Assembly (NCBI GenBank): GCA_015478945.1 | Contig: JABUQX010088693.1 | Coordinates: forward strand, 1-25,000 | Reading direction: 5' to 3' | Length of the DNA stretch: 25,000 nt | Source of the DNA: Trachelipus rathkii | Taxonomy: Eukaryota; Arthropoda; Malacostraca; Isopoda; Trachelipodidae | Shown: positions 11,418-19,723 of the stretch, piece by piece | How positions within the stretch are numbered: the stretch's first letter is position 1 | Layout of the letters: every line of letters begins with the position of its first letter | Position numbers and translations under genes: made by a program | The notes under the pieces: model-generated | What the model saw: only the letters and a program-made list of their open reading frames with translations | The model's database searches: none | What the model was told of the DNA's origin: nothing

Positions 11418-12019
11418 TATATCAGTATTACTAAGGACGTCATTTTTCATTGTTTTAAGATTGTCATTTTATCTACTTAAGTGAACATCTCTTCAAAGAA
11501 TTTCTTTCAAATAGTACTAATGTTAGTTCCTTCAGTTTTATTTCATATCTTAAACCATTTTACTGACTTTATACTCATCGATGATTTTATTAACATCATG
11601 GTTTTTAGGTTTTGGCTTTAAGTTTATTTATGTCTTATATTTAGATTTGTTTATTTTTGATTTTGATTTTCTATTTGCTGTATTATATTTATACGTGTTT
11701 GCACATTTTTGAGGTATCTTGTTTTTTTTCACTTCTTGTGTCTTTATTTGGTTTTGTTTGATCTTTCATTTTTGCTTCCTATTTTTAATATTATTACTTT
11801 TCAATGGGTTAATTACACACTTAGGGGATGCGTTGGGTTTGTTTGTTAGTTGTGGCTTGCACTTTGTTGGTGTTTGGGTTTTGGTGTTTGTTTTTCGGGT
11901 CAGGGGGGTGTCTTGTGTGTGTCTGGGCGAGTGTGTCGGTTGTGTTGACGTTGTGGTGGTGTGTTTTTGTTTGTGGGTGTTGTTGAACGGAGACAAACGG
12001 TTTGTATGGGTGTTGTGCA
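11418..12019. other. Gene-free T/GT-rich stretch
   Basis: T-rich (11570-11800) then GT-rich (11820-12010) sequence without recognisable features, leading into CA-rich DNA. The switch from GT-rich to CA-rich on the plus strand near 12020 reverses the strand bias. Confidence 0.5.
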
Positions 12020-12240
12020 CGCTGTCACACACCATCACATTCACACACATCTGAGTGCACACAGTGTCACACACAACCAACACGACAGCACACACGCTAT
12101 CACAGGCACACACACCACACATCACCGACGCACGCAACGTATCCACATCACATTCACAACACAACGACGTACGCAGCTGTACCACACAGCACACATCGAA
12201 CACACACACACCACACACCCACACGCACACTCCCTTACAC
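12020..12240. repeat. Degenerate (CA)n-type low-complexity tract
   Basis: Almost the whole stretch is built from CACAC, CACAT and ACACA words broken by single substitutions. A weaker continuation lies at 12345-12415. The His/Thr-rich frames here are readings of this repeat. Confidence 0.85.
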
Positions 12241-12416
12241 ATTATAATAAATAGATTTATTAAAAATTTTATAATCTTTTACTTTTATTAATTATGACTT
12301 AGGTGTGTCATCTTACTCATGCCTATTGTTATATTATTCCTAGCAACACATCATACACACGCAGCGCACAACACCTCCACACATACACAACAACACTTAC
12401 ACATACCGTCCACCCC

Positions 12417-12663
12417 TTCGATATTTTGAGTGCCTCATCCTTTGATGCGCGTCAGCCTTTGATGCCATCTAACTTTGATGCCGCCAACCTTTATTGCCTC
12501 AATCTTTGAGGCCTCAGCTTTTGATGCCTTCAACTTTGCATGCCCAGGCGTTTTGGATCTCAGCTTTGATGCCGTCAACTTTAATAACTTGCTGTTGGTC
12601 TCAGCTGTTGGCGGTTCATCTTTGATGACTCATCTTTGATGGCTGCTCATCTTTGATAACTAT
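12417..12663 (+). repeat. TTTGATGCC minisatellite
   Basis: About a dozen degenerate units built around CTTTGATGCC, often followed by a few bases and CAA or TCA, repeat roughly every 15-22 bp. Later units drift to CATCTTTGATGACT and CATCTTTGATAAC. GAGTGCC appears near the start (12429-12435), a word shared with the minisatellite at 5968-6070. Confidence 0.75.
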
Positions 12664-12823
12664 CTTTATAGTTGTATATCAATCTTATAAGCATTATCAC
12701 TACACTATCACACACATATCACAGTCCTTATTCAACAATACCACTACGCCATAGACGACTTAACGCTTATGACTCGCATAGAGCACTTACCCTACACACA
12801 CCCCAACTCATATACTTATAACT

Positions 12824-12872
12824 ATATATATAGTATAAGTATATATATATTATATATAATATAATACTCTAG

Positions 12873-12903
<31 letters not shown>

Positions 12904-12953
12904 TAGATATGTATATACTATATATAATATATAAAGTATATATATATATATAG

Positions 12954-12993
<40 letters not shown>

Positions 12994-13004
12994 ATATTAT
13001 ATAT
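12824..13004. repeat. (TA)n-rich tract
   Basis: Perfect (TA)n runs of up to about 35 bp are interrupted by AGT, ATA and CGTAG. The tract ends abruptly at the GC-rich island that starts at 13006. Confidence 0.9.
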
Positions 13005-13005
13005 G

Positions 13006-13130
13006 CGACCGCGGCGGTGCGCGGAACGCGGAAATATTGGCCGCTGCGGCGCACCGCGGCGGGCGGGGACGCGGCACGGGACGCCCAGTGGGGGGGCGGT
13101 GCCGGGTTGCTGCCTTTGCGGGTGGTCTCA
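13006..13130 (+). repeat. GC-rich island, second copy
   Basis: The segment matches the minus strand of the island at 11187-11407. Shared landmarks in the same order are AACGCGGAAA (13025-13034), CCGCTGCGG, CGCGGCG and finally GTTG...GCCTTTGC (13106-13119). It lacks the distal part of the first copy and starts directly after (TA)n. No A-tail follows. There is no coding signal. Confidence 0.5.
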
Positions 13131-13835
13131 GCTTGCAGCCCTGGTGGTTAGCTTTAGATACTAGCGGAAAATCTACTCGACCGAATCACAAGTAAGGAAA
13201 ACATTTCCTTAACTTTATTCCATGCTTAAAACGGAGTCTTACCCTAAAATTAAGCCAGCATGTTTTAGTTTGAAATATATTATAAAATAATAATAAAATG
13301 ATGTCTTTGGTCCTATACTGGAATTCCTTGCGACCTGGTATTAGGATGTCAAAGTTTAGCCCGTTCAAGTAAAGCGCTTTCCAATTAGGCCTACGGTAGC
13401 TTATTCAGATTATCTACATTTTACAGAAAGGGTTGAAGTTTGAAATCATATTTGAACCTGGGAATAGTTAGGGCTAAATTCGCCGCCCGGCGATAACAAA
13501 AGGATCTATCCTACAACTGACAAATACACGACAGAGAAGAGGGTCAGTTTCGTATCTTCTGTGAAGGAGTGCGGGCTTTGGTGTTTTTCTCGTGTGTGAT
13601 TGTAATGTACAAGTAATTAAAACTATAAATGAAGAAAAGGTTAATGAATAATTTAAAAAACTTTTGAAGTTTTTTTTTAGTTAACCTCATCGAGTGAATA
13701 TAATTAAAGTAAGTGAATAATTGTTTACTATTTTAAATCATCAAGATGACTTAGGAAGATTTTACATTAAAATACATGTTGATGTGGTTAGCAGAGAACA
13801 ACTTATTTTTGTTCTCTTTTATCATCTTATTACAG
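13131..13835. other. Moderate-complexity gene-free stretch
   Basis: Sequence composition here is the least repetitive of the window, so this could be single-copy host DNA such as an intron or untranslated region. It ends in a strong pyrimidine tract and CAG at 13835 that resembles a 3' splice site. A 60-codon minus-strand frame at 13186-13368 has no recognisable domain. Confidence 0.4.
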
Positions 13836-13897
13836 TGGCTAAAGATGATTGTACAAGCAGTAGAGGGTCAATAGAAAAACCGTGGGTCATAGCCTTG
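13836..13897 (+). CDS. Possible small coding exon, weak PA-domain resemblance
   Basis: A pyrimidine-rich tract ending TTATTACAG precedes position 13836, and a GT follows 13897. The 62-nt interval between them reads, after two bases, AKDDCTSSRGSIEKPWVIAL without a stop. The words KPWVIALV followed by an RG (after an in-frame stop if read on) faintly recall the WIALV-RG stretch of protease-associated domains in transmembrane RING proteins. That resemblance is short and from memory. The donor (GTGTAG) is weak and no partner exon is identifiable, so this may be chance. Confidence 0.12.
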
Positions 13898-14254
13898 GTG
13901 TAGAGGGGTGCTTCAGGGGCTGACCTTACTGATTGACTGATTTACTGGATTATTGTGTTTAAGGTACGTAAAATTATGTTTTGAATAAAATTTACATAAA
14001 ATTTTTAAGTAAAAGTTCTATTTTAATGCAAGATGTGGATGTTGTTTCTAATAACGAAACAGTACTTAACAGTTGATAACTTAATAATCTCTTTGTTCAA
14101 AGGTATTGATCGTCGATTTATTATAAAAATTATTTTAAAGAAACTTTGAAATAAATGTTAGGAGTCATCGAAAAGTAATATAATGTATCAAGTTTAATAT
14201 GAACAATAAAATTGGTTTTAATAAATTATACGTTTATACTTATTACACAATCTG

Positions 14255-14420
14255 TGTGAGGGTAAGTAAATCTGGGTGTGAGTGTGTGCTCAAAATATCG
14301 AGTGGTTAACGCTAACTGCTGGGTGTGTGAGTGTAGGTATGATCTGCGCTGTTGTAAGTAAACTCTGTGGGAGACGTGTAAAGCTGCATCCTGTTGTGTG
14401 TGCTGTTATGTGTGTTCTCA
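14255..14420 (+). repeat. Minisatellite patch (TGTGTGAG/GTAAGTAAATCT type)
   Basis: Degenerate words CTGTGTGAGGGTAAGTAAATC and TGTGTGAGTGTAGGTA recur here. They match the longer array at 16010-16432, so this is an outlying patch of the same family. Confidence 0.6.
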
Positions 14421-14439
14421 AAATAATAAATAACAATAC

Positions 14440-14760
14440 GGGCTATGAACAGTCATAATAAACTATAATTTTTTCGATAAAGTAGCGAAATAATAGTTAT
14501 TAAATAGTAATAAAATAATAATAAAGAATTAAGATAACTAAATATATAAACTATAGATAAGTATTATAACCCACAAATAAAGGCTAAGATTTAAGAATAT
14601 GGTTAAAACAGAGTTAATTAGAAAATAAGTTATAATCATTCTAATGAAAAGTTAAACAAGTAAAAATAAGCAGAAAGTTACAGCAGTTAAAGCAGAAAGT
14701 TAAGGTGACAAGGTAAAGTAGAATAGTAAAAGGCAGTTAACAGCGTAAACTAAAGCAACT
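14440..14760. other. A-rich gene-free stretch
   Basis: Low-complexity A/T-rich DNA grading into AAAGCAG and GTTAA words before repeat unit 2. No coding signal is seen. Confidence 0.5.
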
Positions 14761-15389
14761 TAATCCCCCTAGGGTGTTACGGTAGACACCTCTATTTGAT
14801 TTACTGATTTACTGGCTTTAGGCTATGTATGTTAATGAATATGTGAGCTAAAGCAGTAAACAGTGAGTTACACGCATTAAGCAGAAAGTTAAATGCAGTA
14901 AATGCAAGTAAAACAGAAAAAGCAGTACTAATCCTTAGGTGTTTAGGTACCAACCTCTATTGATTTAACTGATTTACTGATTACTGATTTAAATTAAGGT
15001 ATGTAAATGGTTGTAATAAATAATTGAGTTATAGCAATTAAAAGCAGAGGAGTAAAAAAGCGAAAACACGTTAAAGCAATAGTATAAAACAGTGCAGTCA
15101 AGTAGTTACGTTAAAGCAGTAAAGACAGTGACGGTTAAGCATGGTAAAACGTAAGACAAAATGCAGTGACTACTCCCTTCAGGTGTTAGGGTCTAAAACA
15201 CTTCTATTGAGTTTACCTGATTTAACTTGCTTTAAGGTATGTAAAGTATATGTTTTAAATAAAAGTTTAACAAATGTAGTAAATAAAATGATTATATACA
15301 CATAATTTTTTTTTTTGCTGCTTTTTTTCTTCTTAAAGTACATTTTTTTAAAAATTTAAATTAATAAAAAGTATTTTAGTAAAGATAAG

Positions 15390-15560
15390 GTATGTAAGTT
15401 GTAGTGTATTGTGTGGGTGGGGTGTGCGTGTGAGTGAGTATGGGTTAGTGTTAAGTGTCCTATGAGTAGTGTAAGTTGCTTAAATGTGTATAGGTGTGTT
15501 ATATGGTGTCTAAATAGTGACACTGTGTGGTATAAGCTGTTAGGAAAAATACTACACTCA
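15390..15560 (+). repeat. GT-rich minisatellite-like patch
   Basis: GTGTG, GTAAGT and GAGTGAGTATG words recur without a fixed period. It probably belongs to the same family as 14255-14420 and 16010-16432. It begins next to a GTATGTAAG donor-like word at 15389. Confidence 0.4.
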
Positions 15561-15740
15561 GTAGATAAGCAAGTATCCTAGCAGCTGGGTAAGTATACAA
15601 CAATCCGATATCCTCATAACCTTATAATTAGGGGTATGACACCTATATATTAAGGGGGGCTTTTATTGCTAGGCTCGAGCGGGAGCTTGATGAAAGGGGT
15701 CTTGAAAAAAAGGGCACCCTCTTCTGAGTGTGGCAATCTG

Positions 15741-15975
15741 ATGTGGCATTCTAAGTTGGCAATAGTATGTGTGCACTCACGTTGTGCATGCAGCTTGGAC
15801 TCATTGGTCACTCATTCTGGCATCACTTGGCACTCACCTGGCACTCACCAGGAACTCATCTAATACATAGCGCTTGAATTAGCAACAAAACAAATGATTA
15901 AAAATCGCTTAAGTGTGGATGGGAAACCATCAATAGCCATCAAGTTCGTGGGTCAAAATTGACCCAGTGGTATCT
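15741..15975 (-). repeat. Dispersed repeat, copy B (inverted), with TGGCACTCA array
   Basis: Read on the minus strand this follows the same order as copy A (5836-6070): CCACTGGGTC...TTGACCC, TTGATGGTTTCCCA, a short spacer ending CTATGTATTAGATGAG, then GAGTGCC units. On the plus strand the array reads TGGCACTCA (15827-15850). A near-palindrome GGGTCAA-AA-TTGACCC lies at 15950-15965. Copy A preserves the weaker GGTC...GACC form. Confidence 0.7.
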
Positions 15976-16009
15976 GTGCGGTAAGGCGCGATATTCATTG
16001 TGTGTGGGT

Positions 16010-16432
16010 TTCGTGTGTGTGTTGTACTGTGTAAGTTAAATGTGTAGTGTAAATCTGTTGTGAGTGTTAAGAAATCTGGTGTGTCGAAGTAAGCTAAATC
16101 TTGCTGTGAGTGGTAAAGAGTAAAATCTCTGTGTTGTTGAAGTAATTGGTGTGTTGAGTAAGTTAAATCTTGTGTGACGTGTAAGAAAATATGGTGTGTC
16201 GATAGTAACGTAAATCTGATTGTTTGTGATGTGTAAGTAAACTGTGTGTGTAAGTAAAATCTGTGTGTGAGTAAGTTAATCTGTGTGAGGTGTAATTAAA
16301 TCTGTGTGTGTGTGTAAGTAAATGTGTAAGTAAATCTAAGCTGTGTGCGAGTGTAAGTAATTCTGTGTGTGTGAGTAAGTGTTAGTAAAGCTTTGTCTAA
16401 GTAAATCTGTGATGTGGTAAGTAAACGCGCTT
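16010..16432 (+). repeat. Minisatellite array, GTAAGTAAATCTGTGTGTGA consensus
   Basis: Roughly twenty degenerate units of about 18-24 bp carry TGTGTG(A), then GTAAGT or GTAAGTTAA, then AATCTG. The cleanest units lie at 16220-16400. GTAAGT recurs in most units. The Tyr/Ser/Val-like open frames across it are meaningless. Confidence 0.8.
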
Positions 16433-16770
16433 ATAGTGTCATATGTGTGTTATTGAAACTATATAAACAATACACCATTTGAAACCATAAGATTATATTT
16501 AGGCTAATATATATTTGGCATATAGCATATATAGCATGCTTATATATTAGTACATATATATTTGTAGTAAAGAATTTTATTGATATATTTTATATATTAT
16601 TATTATTTGTATTCAAAGCATGACTCTTTTATAGCGATATAGTATTAATCATATATATATAGTATATATATTATATTATACCCCACCCTATATTATTGCA
16701 TTGTTTATATGATATTATATATGATATAAATATCCTTGAACCACGTGATTCTAGTTGGATCGGCCACGTG
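16433..16770. other. AT-rich gene-free stretch
   Basis: TA-rich sequence with ATATAT patches (16500-16560 and 16640-16680). It ends at the inverted repeat CCACGTG (16741-16747) ... CCACGTGG (16764-16771), where two CACGTG palindromes sit 24 bp apart. Confidence 0.5.
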
Positions 16771-16771
16771 G

Positions 16772-16865
16772 TATCTCTCTCTCTTTCTCTTCCTTCTCAT
16801 CTCTCTCTCTCTTCTCTTTCTTCTCTCTCTCTCTCCGTCTCGTCATATATATATATATATATATT

Positions 16866-16910
<45 letters not shown>

Positions 16911-16953
16911 ATGATATAGTATTATATATAGTATATTATTATTATATATATAT
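16772..16953. repeat. Compound (TC)n-(TA)n microsatellite
   Basis: A TC-rich tract (16772-16840, mostly TCTCTC and TTCTC) is followed directly by (TA)n with single-base breaks (16845-16953). The same TC-then-TA order recurs at 17308-17445. Confidence 0.9.
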
Positions 16954-16999
16954 AATAGCCGGACTAGTCAAATTGTATGAATTTGCATAGGCATTGGTT

Positions 17000-17056
17000 T
17001 GGTTAAGTGGGTGACTGGGAGACAGCAAATAAAGTCCACTATTGGTGCTTCTCGAG
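17000..17056 (+). other. tRNA-like (SINE-like) promoter patch 1
   Basis: TGGTTAAGTGGG (17000-17011) matches the Pol III A-box consensus TRGYNNARYNGG. CTCGAGA at 17051-17057 is a poor B-box candidate, about 51 bp from the A-box start. A (TTA)n tract follows immediately, as in a SINE with a simple-sequence tail. The B box is weak, so this could be coincidence. Confidence 0.3.
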
Positions 17057-17057
17057 A

Positions 17058-17240
17058 TATTATTATTATTATATATATTTATTATTATTGATTAAATTAT
17101 TATTATTAATTATTATTATTTATTATTATTATTATTATTATTACTTATTATTATTTATTAATTATTATTCAATTTATTATTTTTATTCATTTATAATTAT
17201 TATTATTATTTATTGATATTATTATTATATTGATTATTAA
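17058..17240. repeat. (TTA)n microsatellite
   Basis: Mostly perfect TTA/ATT trinucleotides with occasional TTTA or TAA breaks. A second shorter TTA tract lies at 17460-17541. Confidence 0.9.
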
Positions 17241-17277
17241 AATCGGTATTAATCACGTTGCGCACTGCTAGCAACAA

Positions 17278-17297
17278 GGGCTCATAAGTGTGAGCCC
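17278..17297. repeat. Perfect 7-bp hairpin
   Basis: GGGCTCA, loop TAAGTG, TGAGCCC. It stands alone in a short complex-sequence island between the (TTA)n and TC/(TA)n tracts. Its style resembles the cluster at 18027-18311. Confidence 0.7.
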
Positions 17298-17307
17298 GAC
17301 ATATCTC

Positions 17308-17328
17308 GTCTCTTCTCTTCCCTCTCTT

Positions 17329-17369
<41 letters not shown>

Positions 17370-17541
17370 TTATATATATCATATATAATATATATACTAT
17401 ATATATATATATGTGTTTATATATATATATATATATATTATAATATAATATATATATTATAATTATTAATTATTATTATTGATTGTTTATTAACTTATTA
17501 TTGATTAATTATTATTATAATTATTATTATAATAATTTTAT
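17308..17541. repeat. TC-(TA)n-(TTA)n compound repeat
   Basis: A short TC tract (17308-17331), then (TA)n with breaks (17332-17458), then degenerate TTA (17460-17541). This repeats the tract order seen from 16772. Confidence 0.9.
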
Positions 17542-17621
17542 GGGAAGCCGCGGAGCGTTGTACAGGATTTATAGACGTTGAAGAATTAAATTTATTGTTT
17601 ATTCTCTTAACTTCGTACCGC

Positions 17622-17690
17622 TGGACCGGTTGGTTAAGAAGGTCAGGAGATTTGCCTCTGGTGGGTGAGAGCGCTCGAGTTTTCTATTTT
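17622..17690 (+). other. tRNA-like (SINE-like) promoter patch 2
   Basis: TGGTTAAGAAGG (17631-17642) fits the A-box consensus, and GCTCGAGT (17672-17679) partly fits the B-box core GTTCGANTCC. The spacing, about 30 nt between boxes, is close to that of a tRNA. The acceptor stem does not pair convincingly, so it is not a functional tRNA. A tRNA-derived SINE head or old tRNA pseudogene is likelier. Confidence 0.4.
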
Positions 17691-17819
17691 GATTTCTGAC
17701 CATGGGGAACTCGAACATATAAAGACCGATAAGGCTTGAGGTGCGGTAAGGCAAGTTCTACAGCACATGACTGGAAGGGGATGGTGCAAAATCTCGTGTA
17801 GTAGCCGACTCACGTGGGC

Positions 17820-17885
17820 CTGCGGGTGTGTTTGTGTGTCTGTGGGTGCTGTGTGTGTGTGTGTGTGCTGTGTGCTAGTGTGGTG
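17820..17885 (+). repeat. (GT)n-rich tract
   Basis: GTGTGTTTGTGTGTC followed by GTGTGTGTGTGTGTG runs. It separates the tRNA-like patch from the GC-rich, hairpin-dense stretch. Confidence 0.8.
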
Positions 17886-17887
17886 TT

Positions 17888-18320
17888 GTGTGCAGATGGG
17901 TGGCGGGACTGGCGGGCTGGAACATAAGCGCGGGGCGGACTGATGACCTAACGGTCTCAGGTGGGATGGGAAACCGCGCCGGGCGGGTAACTTGCGGGCG
18001 GCAGAAACGCGGCTCGGCTTGCGATTCCGCACCTGCGGGTGCGGCGGATATCGTAAACAACAAGCGTTTAAGATCATCTACAAAAGGGCTAAGCCCTAAG
18101 ACAGATCAAGAAATTTCCCGTGGTCAAAACATGACCTCATGTCGGAAAAAATTAGGGGCCGGTACGTGTATCAAGGTTGCTAACGCAACCGGTCTTAAGC
18201 GCGGCCCCTTGTCTTCGAAGTGGGCCGCTAAAAATTAGGGCGGGCCAAAAAATTTAGGTGTTGCCAAAAAAGAATAACCCGTGGGCCCACAAAATAGCCG
18301 TTGGGTCCAACAACTCGACC
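17888..18320. other. GC-rich, hairpin-dense stretch
   Basis: A GC-rich part (17900-18060) passes into A-rich DNA holding many short perfect inverted repeats: 18027-18044 (CCGCACC-TGCG-GGTGCGG), 18085-18097, 18129-18142, a nested pair within 18155-18208, 18281-18290 and 18300-18311. A-rich spacers such as CTAAAAATTAGGG and CCAAAAAATTTAGG separate some of them. The plus frame of 116 codons (17888-18238) and an overlapping minus frame of 144 codons lack recognisable domains. I favour a structured repeat over a gene. Confidence 0.55.
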
Positions 18321-18372
18321 CCCCCATCGGAAGCATCAAGGGGTGGTCGAAATAAGGTGAATGGCATAAAGG

Positions 18373-18479
18373 TCAAGGTCAGGTAAAAATTTTGGGTTCG
18401 TAAAAAAGGTCAAGTAGTCCAAGTTATAAGGCCAAAAGAGGTTCAAGGTCAGTCAAGCTCAGGTAGGTGGTCAAGGTCA
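18373..18479 (+). promoter_or_regulatory. Three TCAAGGTCA nuclear-receptor-type sites
   Basis: Exact TCAAGGTCA occurs at 18373-18381, 18443-18451 and 18471-18479, and the first is preceded by AGG, giving AGGTCAAGGTCA. This word matches the monomeric FTZ-F1/ERR site YCAAGGYCR. The surrounding AAGGTCA and GTCAAG words suggest a degenerate AAGGTC-type tandem repeat, so function is uncertain. Confidence 0.35.
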
Positions 18480-18506
18480 TTTGTGTCCGGAATTCACTCC
18501 CTACTA

Positions 18507-18507
<1 letters not shown>

Positions 18508-18557
<50 letters not shown>

Positions 18558-18665
18558 TATATATATATATATTTTGTATGTTTTTTATAAAATATTTTTT
18601 ATATTATTATTTATATAATATATTTTAATTATTATTATATATATATATATTATATATATTAATTT
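18508..18665. repeat. (TA)n/(TTA)n tract
   Basis: Perfect (TA)n from about 18510 to 18550, then TA and TTA patches to 18663. Confidence 0.9.
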
Positions 18666-19332
18666 TTAGTTTTAAATGAATGCATGTCATGTGATATTTT
18701 TCTATGTAGGTTTCGCCCCCGTACCCTTCAACTCGTGAGTGCTGGAAAAATAAAATATTGCTTCAAGATCATAAGCTTTTATAAGCCTATATAAAAAATT
18801 AATAAAAGATGTATCTGGCAATAAATATGCTATAAATATATAATTTGGAGACTTCATAACTCTTTCAGTTTCAGGCTCATTTTTGAACTTTTTATTACTT
18901 TTTCTTTCATTATTTTATATACGTTTCATGAAAATCGTCGATAAATGTTTTAATTAGCAAATCTGGAGGCTTATTACTTCATATTTAGCATCTTTAAAAG
19001 CAGTGTTTTACCACTTAAAAATTAGTAAATACATTATTTCCTAACGATCTAGTTAAAAAATATTATAAAATAGTAGCCTATTCCTATAACAAAACGGTCC
19101 ATTACCGATCGCCACGGTTCAACTCACGATTCAGGACGCAGTCAGAACCATCCTATTCAGCAGAAGGTCGCTCAAAACCGTCGTACGTGTTAAAGCAGCT
19201 TACTTTAACTTAAAGTTAACAAATTCAATCCCCTCCTCTTGCATATCAATCCTATCTACTCCCTCTTACCTTCATCATTCACACCTATAGTCTTACAAGT
19301 CATACACCTTGTTATTAGCTGTTAGACTTTTG
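18666..19332. other. Gene-free stretch
   Basis: Moderate-complexity AT-rich sequence without long open frames. It contains several CGG/CCG words near 19095-19185 but no clear repeat or fold. Confidence 0.4.
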
Positions 19333-19393
19333 TGATGTCACGGTAGAGGGCTAATGAGAGCCTTGCTCTGACGTCACCATATTGATGACGTCA
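19333..19393 (+). promoter_or_regulatory. Cluster of three CRE-like octamers
   Basis: TGATGTCA (19333-19340) and two perfect TGACGTCA palindromes (19369-19376, 19386-19393) lie within 61 bp. TGACGTCA is the cAMP-response element bound by CREB/ATF bZIP factors. There is no recognisable gene start nearby; the sequence runs into (CA)n at 19434. Confidence 0.4.
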
Positions 19394-19430
19394 TATTTCG
19401 ATTTTGGTTATTTTTTTGTTTGTTGTTTGA

Positions 19431-19718
<288 letters not shown>

Positions 19719-19723
19719 TCAAT

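Larger units (their letters stand above)
13917..15236 (+). repeat. Four dispersed exon-like repeat units
   Basis: Four related units lie at 13917-13963, 14773-14821, 14939-14998 and 15183-15236. Each follows a pyrimidine-rich AG (TTCAG, CCTAG, CTTAG, TTCAG), contains variants of CTGATTTACTG, and ends AAG or TAG followed by GTACGT, GCTATG, GTATGT and GTATGT respectively. Units 2-4 also share GGTGTT...ACCTCTATT-like starts. Between units 2-4 the DNA is rich in AAAGCAGTAAA-type words. Unit 4 is open for 18 codons; units 2 and 3 contain stops in every frame, so a simple coding-exon array is unlikely. Confidence 0.5.

Noticed and set aside
11121..11443. GC-rich frames as bacterial or host genes
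   Set aside because: Several mutually exclusive short frames on both strands, no domain, and an A-tail beside them favour a retroposed or structured repeat.
11766..12254. Overlapping frames of 70-158 codons rich in His, Thr, Cys and Val
   Set aside because: They read through a CA/GT low-complexity tract on both strands with no domain; the composition explains them.
12417..12663. CRISPR-like array
   Set aside because: Units are short, degenerate and lack constant repeats with unique spacers; this is a minisatellite in an apparently eukaryotic sequence.
17643..18238. Opposing 144- and 116-codon frames as a possible gene
   Set aside because: The stretch is hairpin- and repeat-rich, the frames overlap on opposite strands, and neither shows a recognisable motif.
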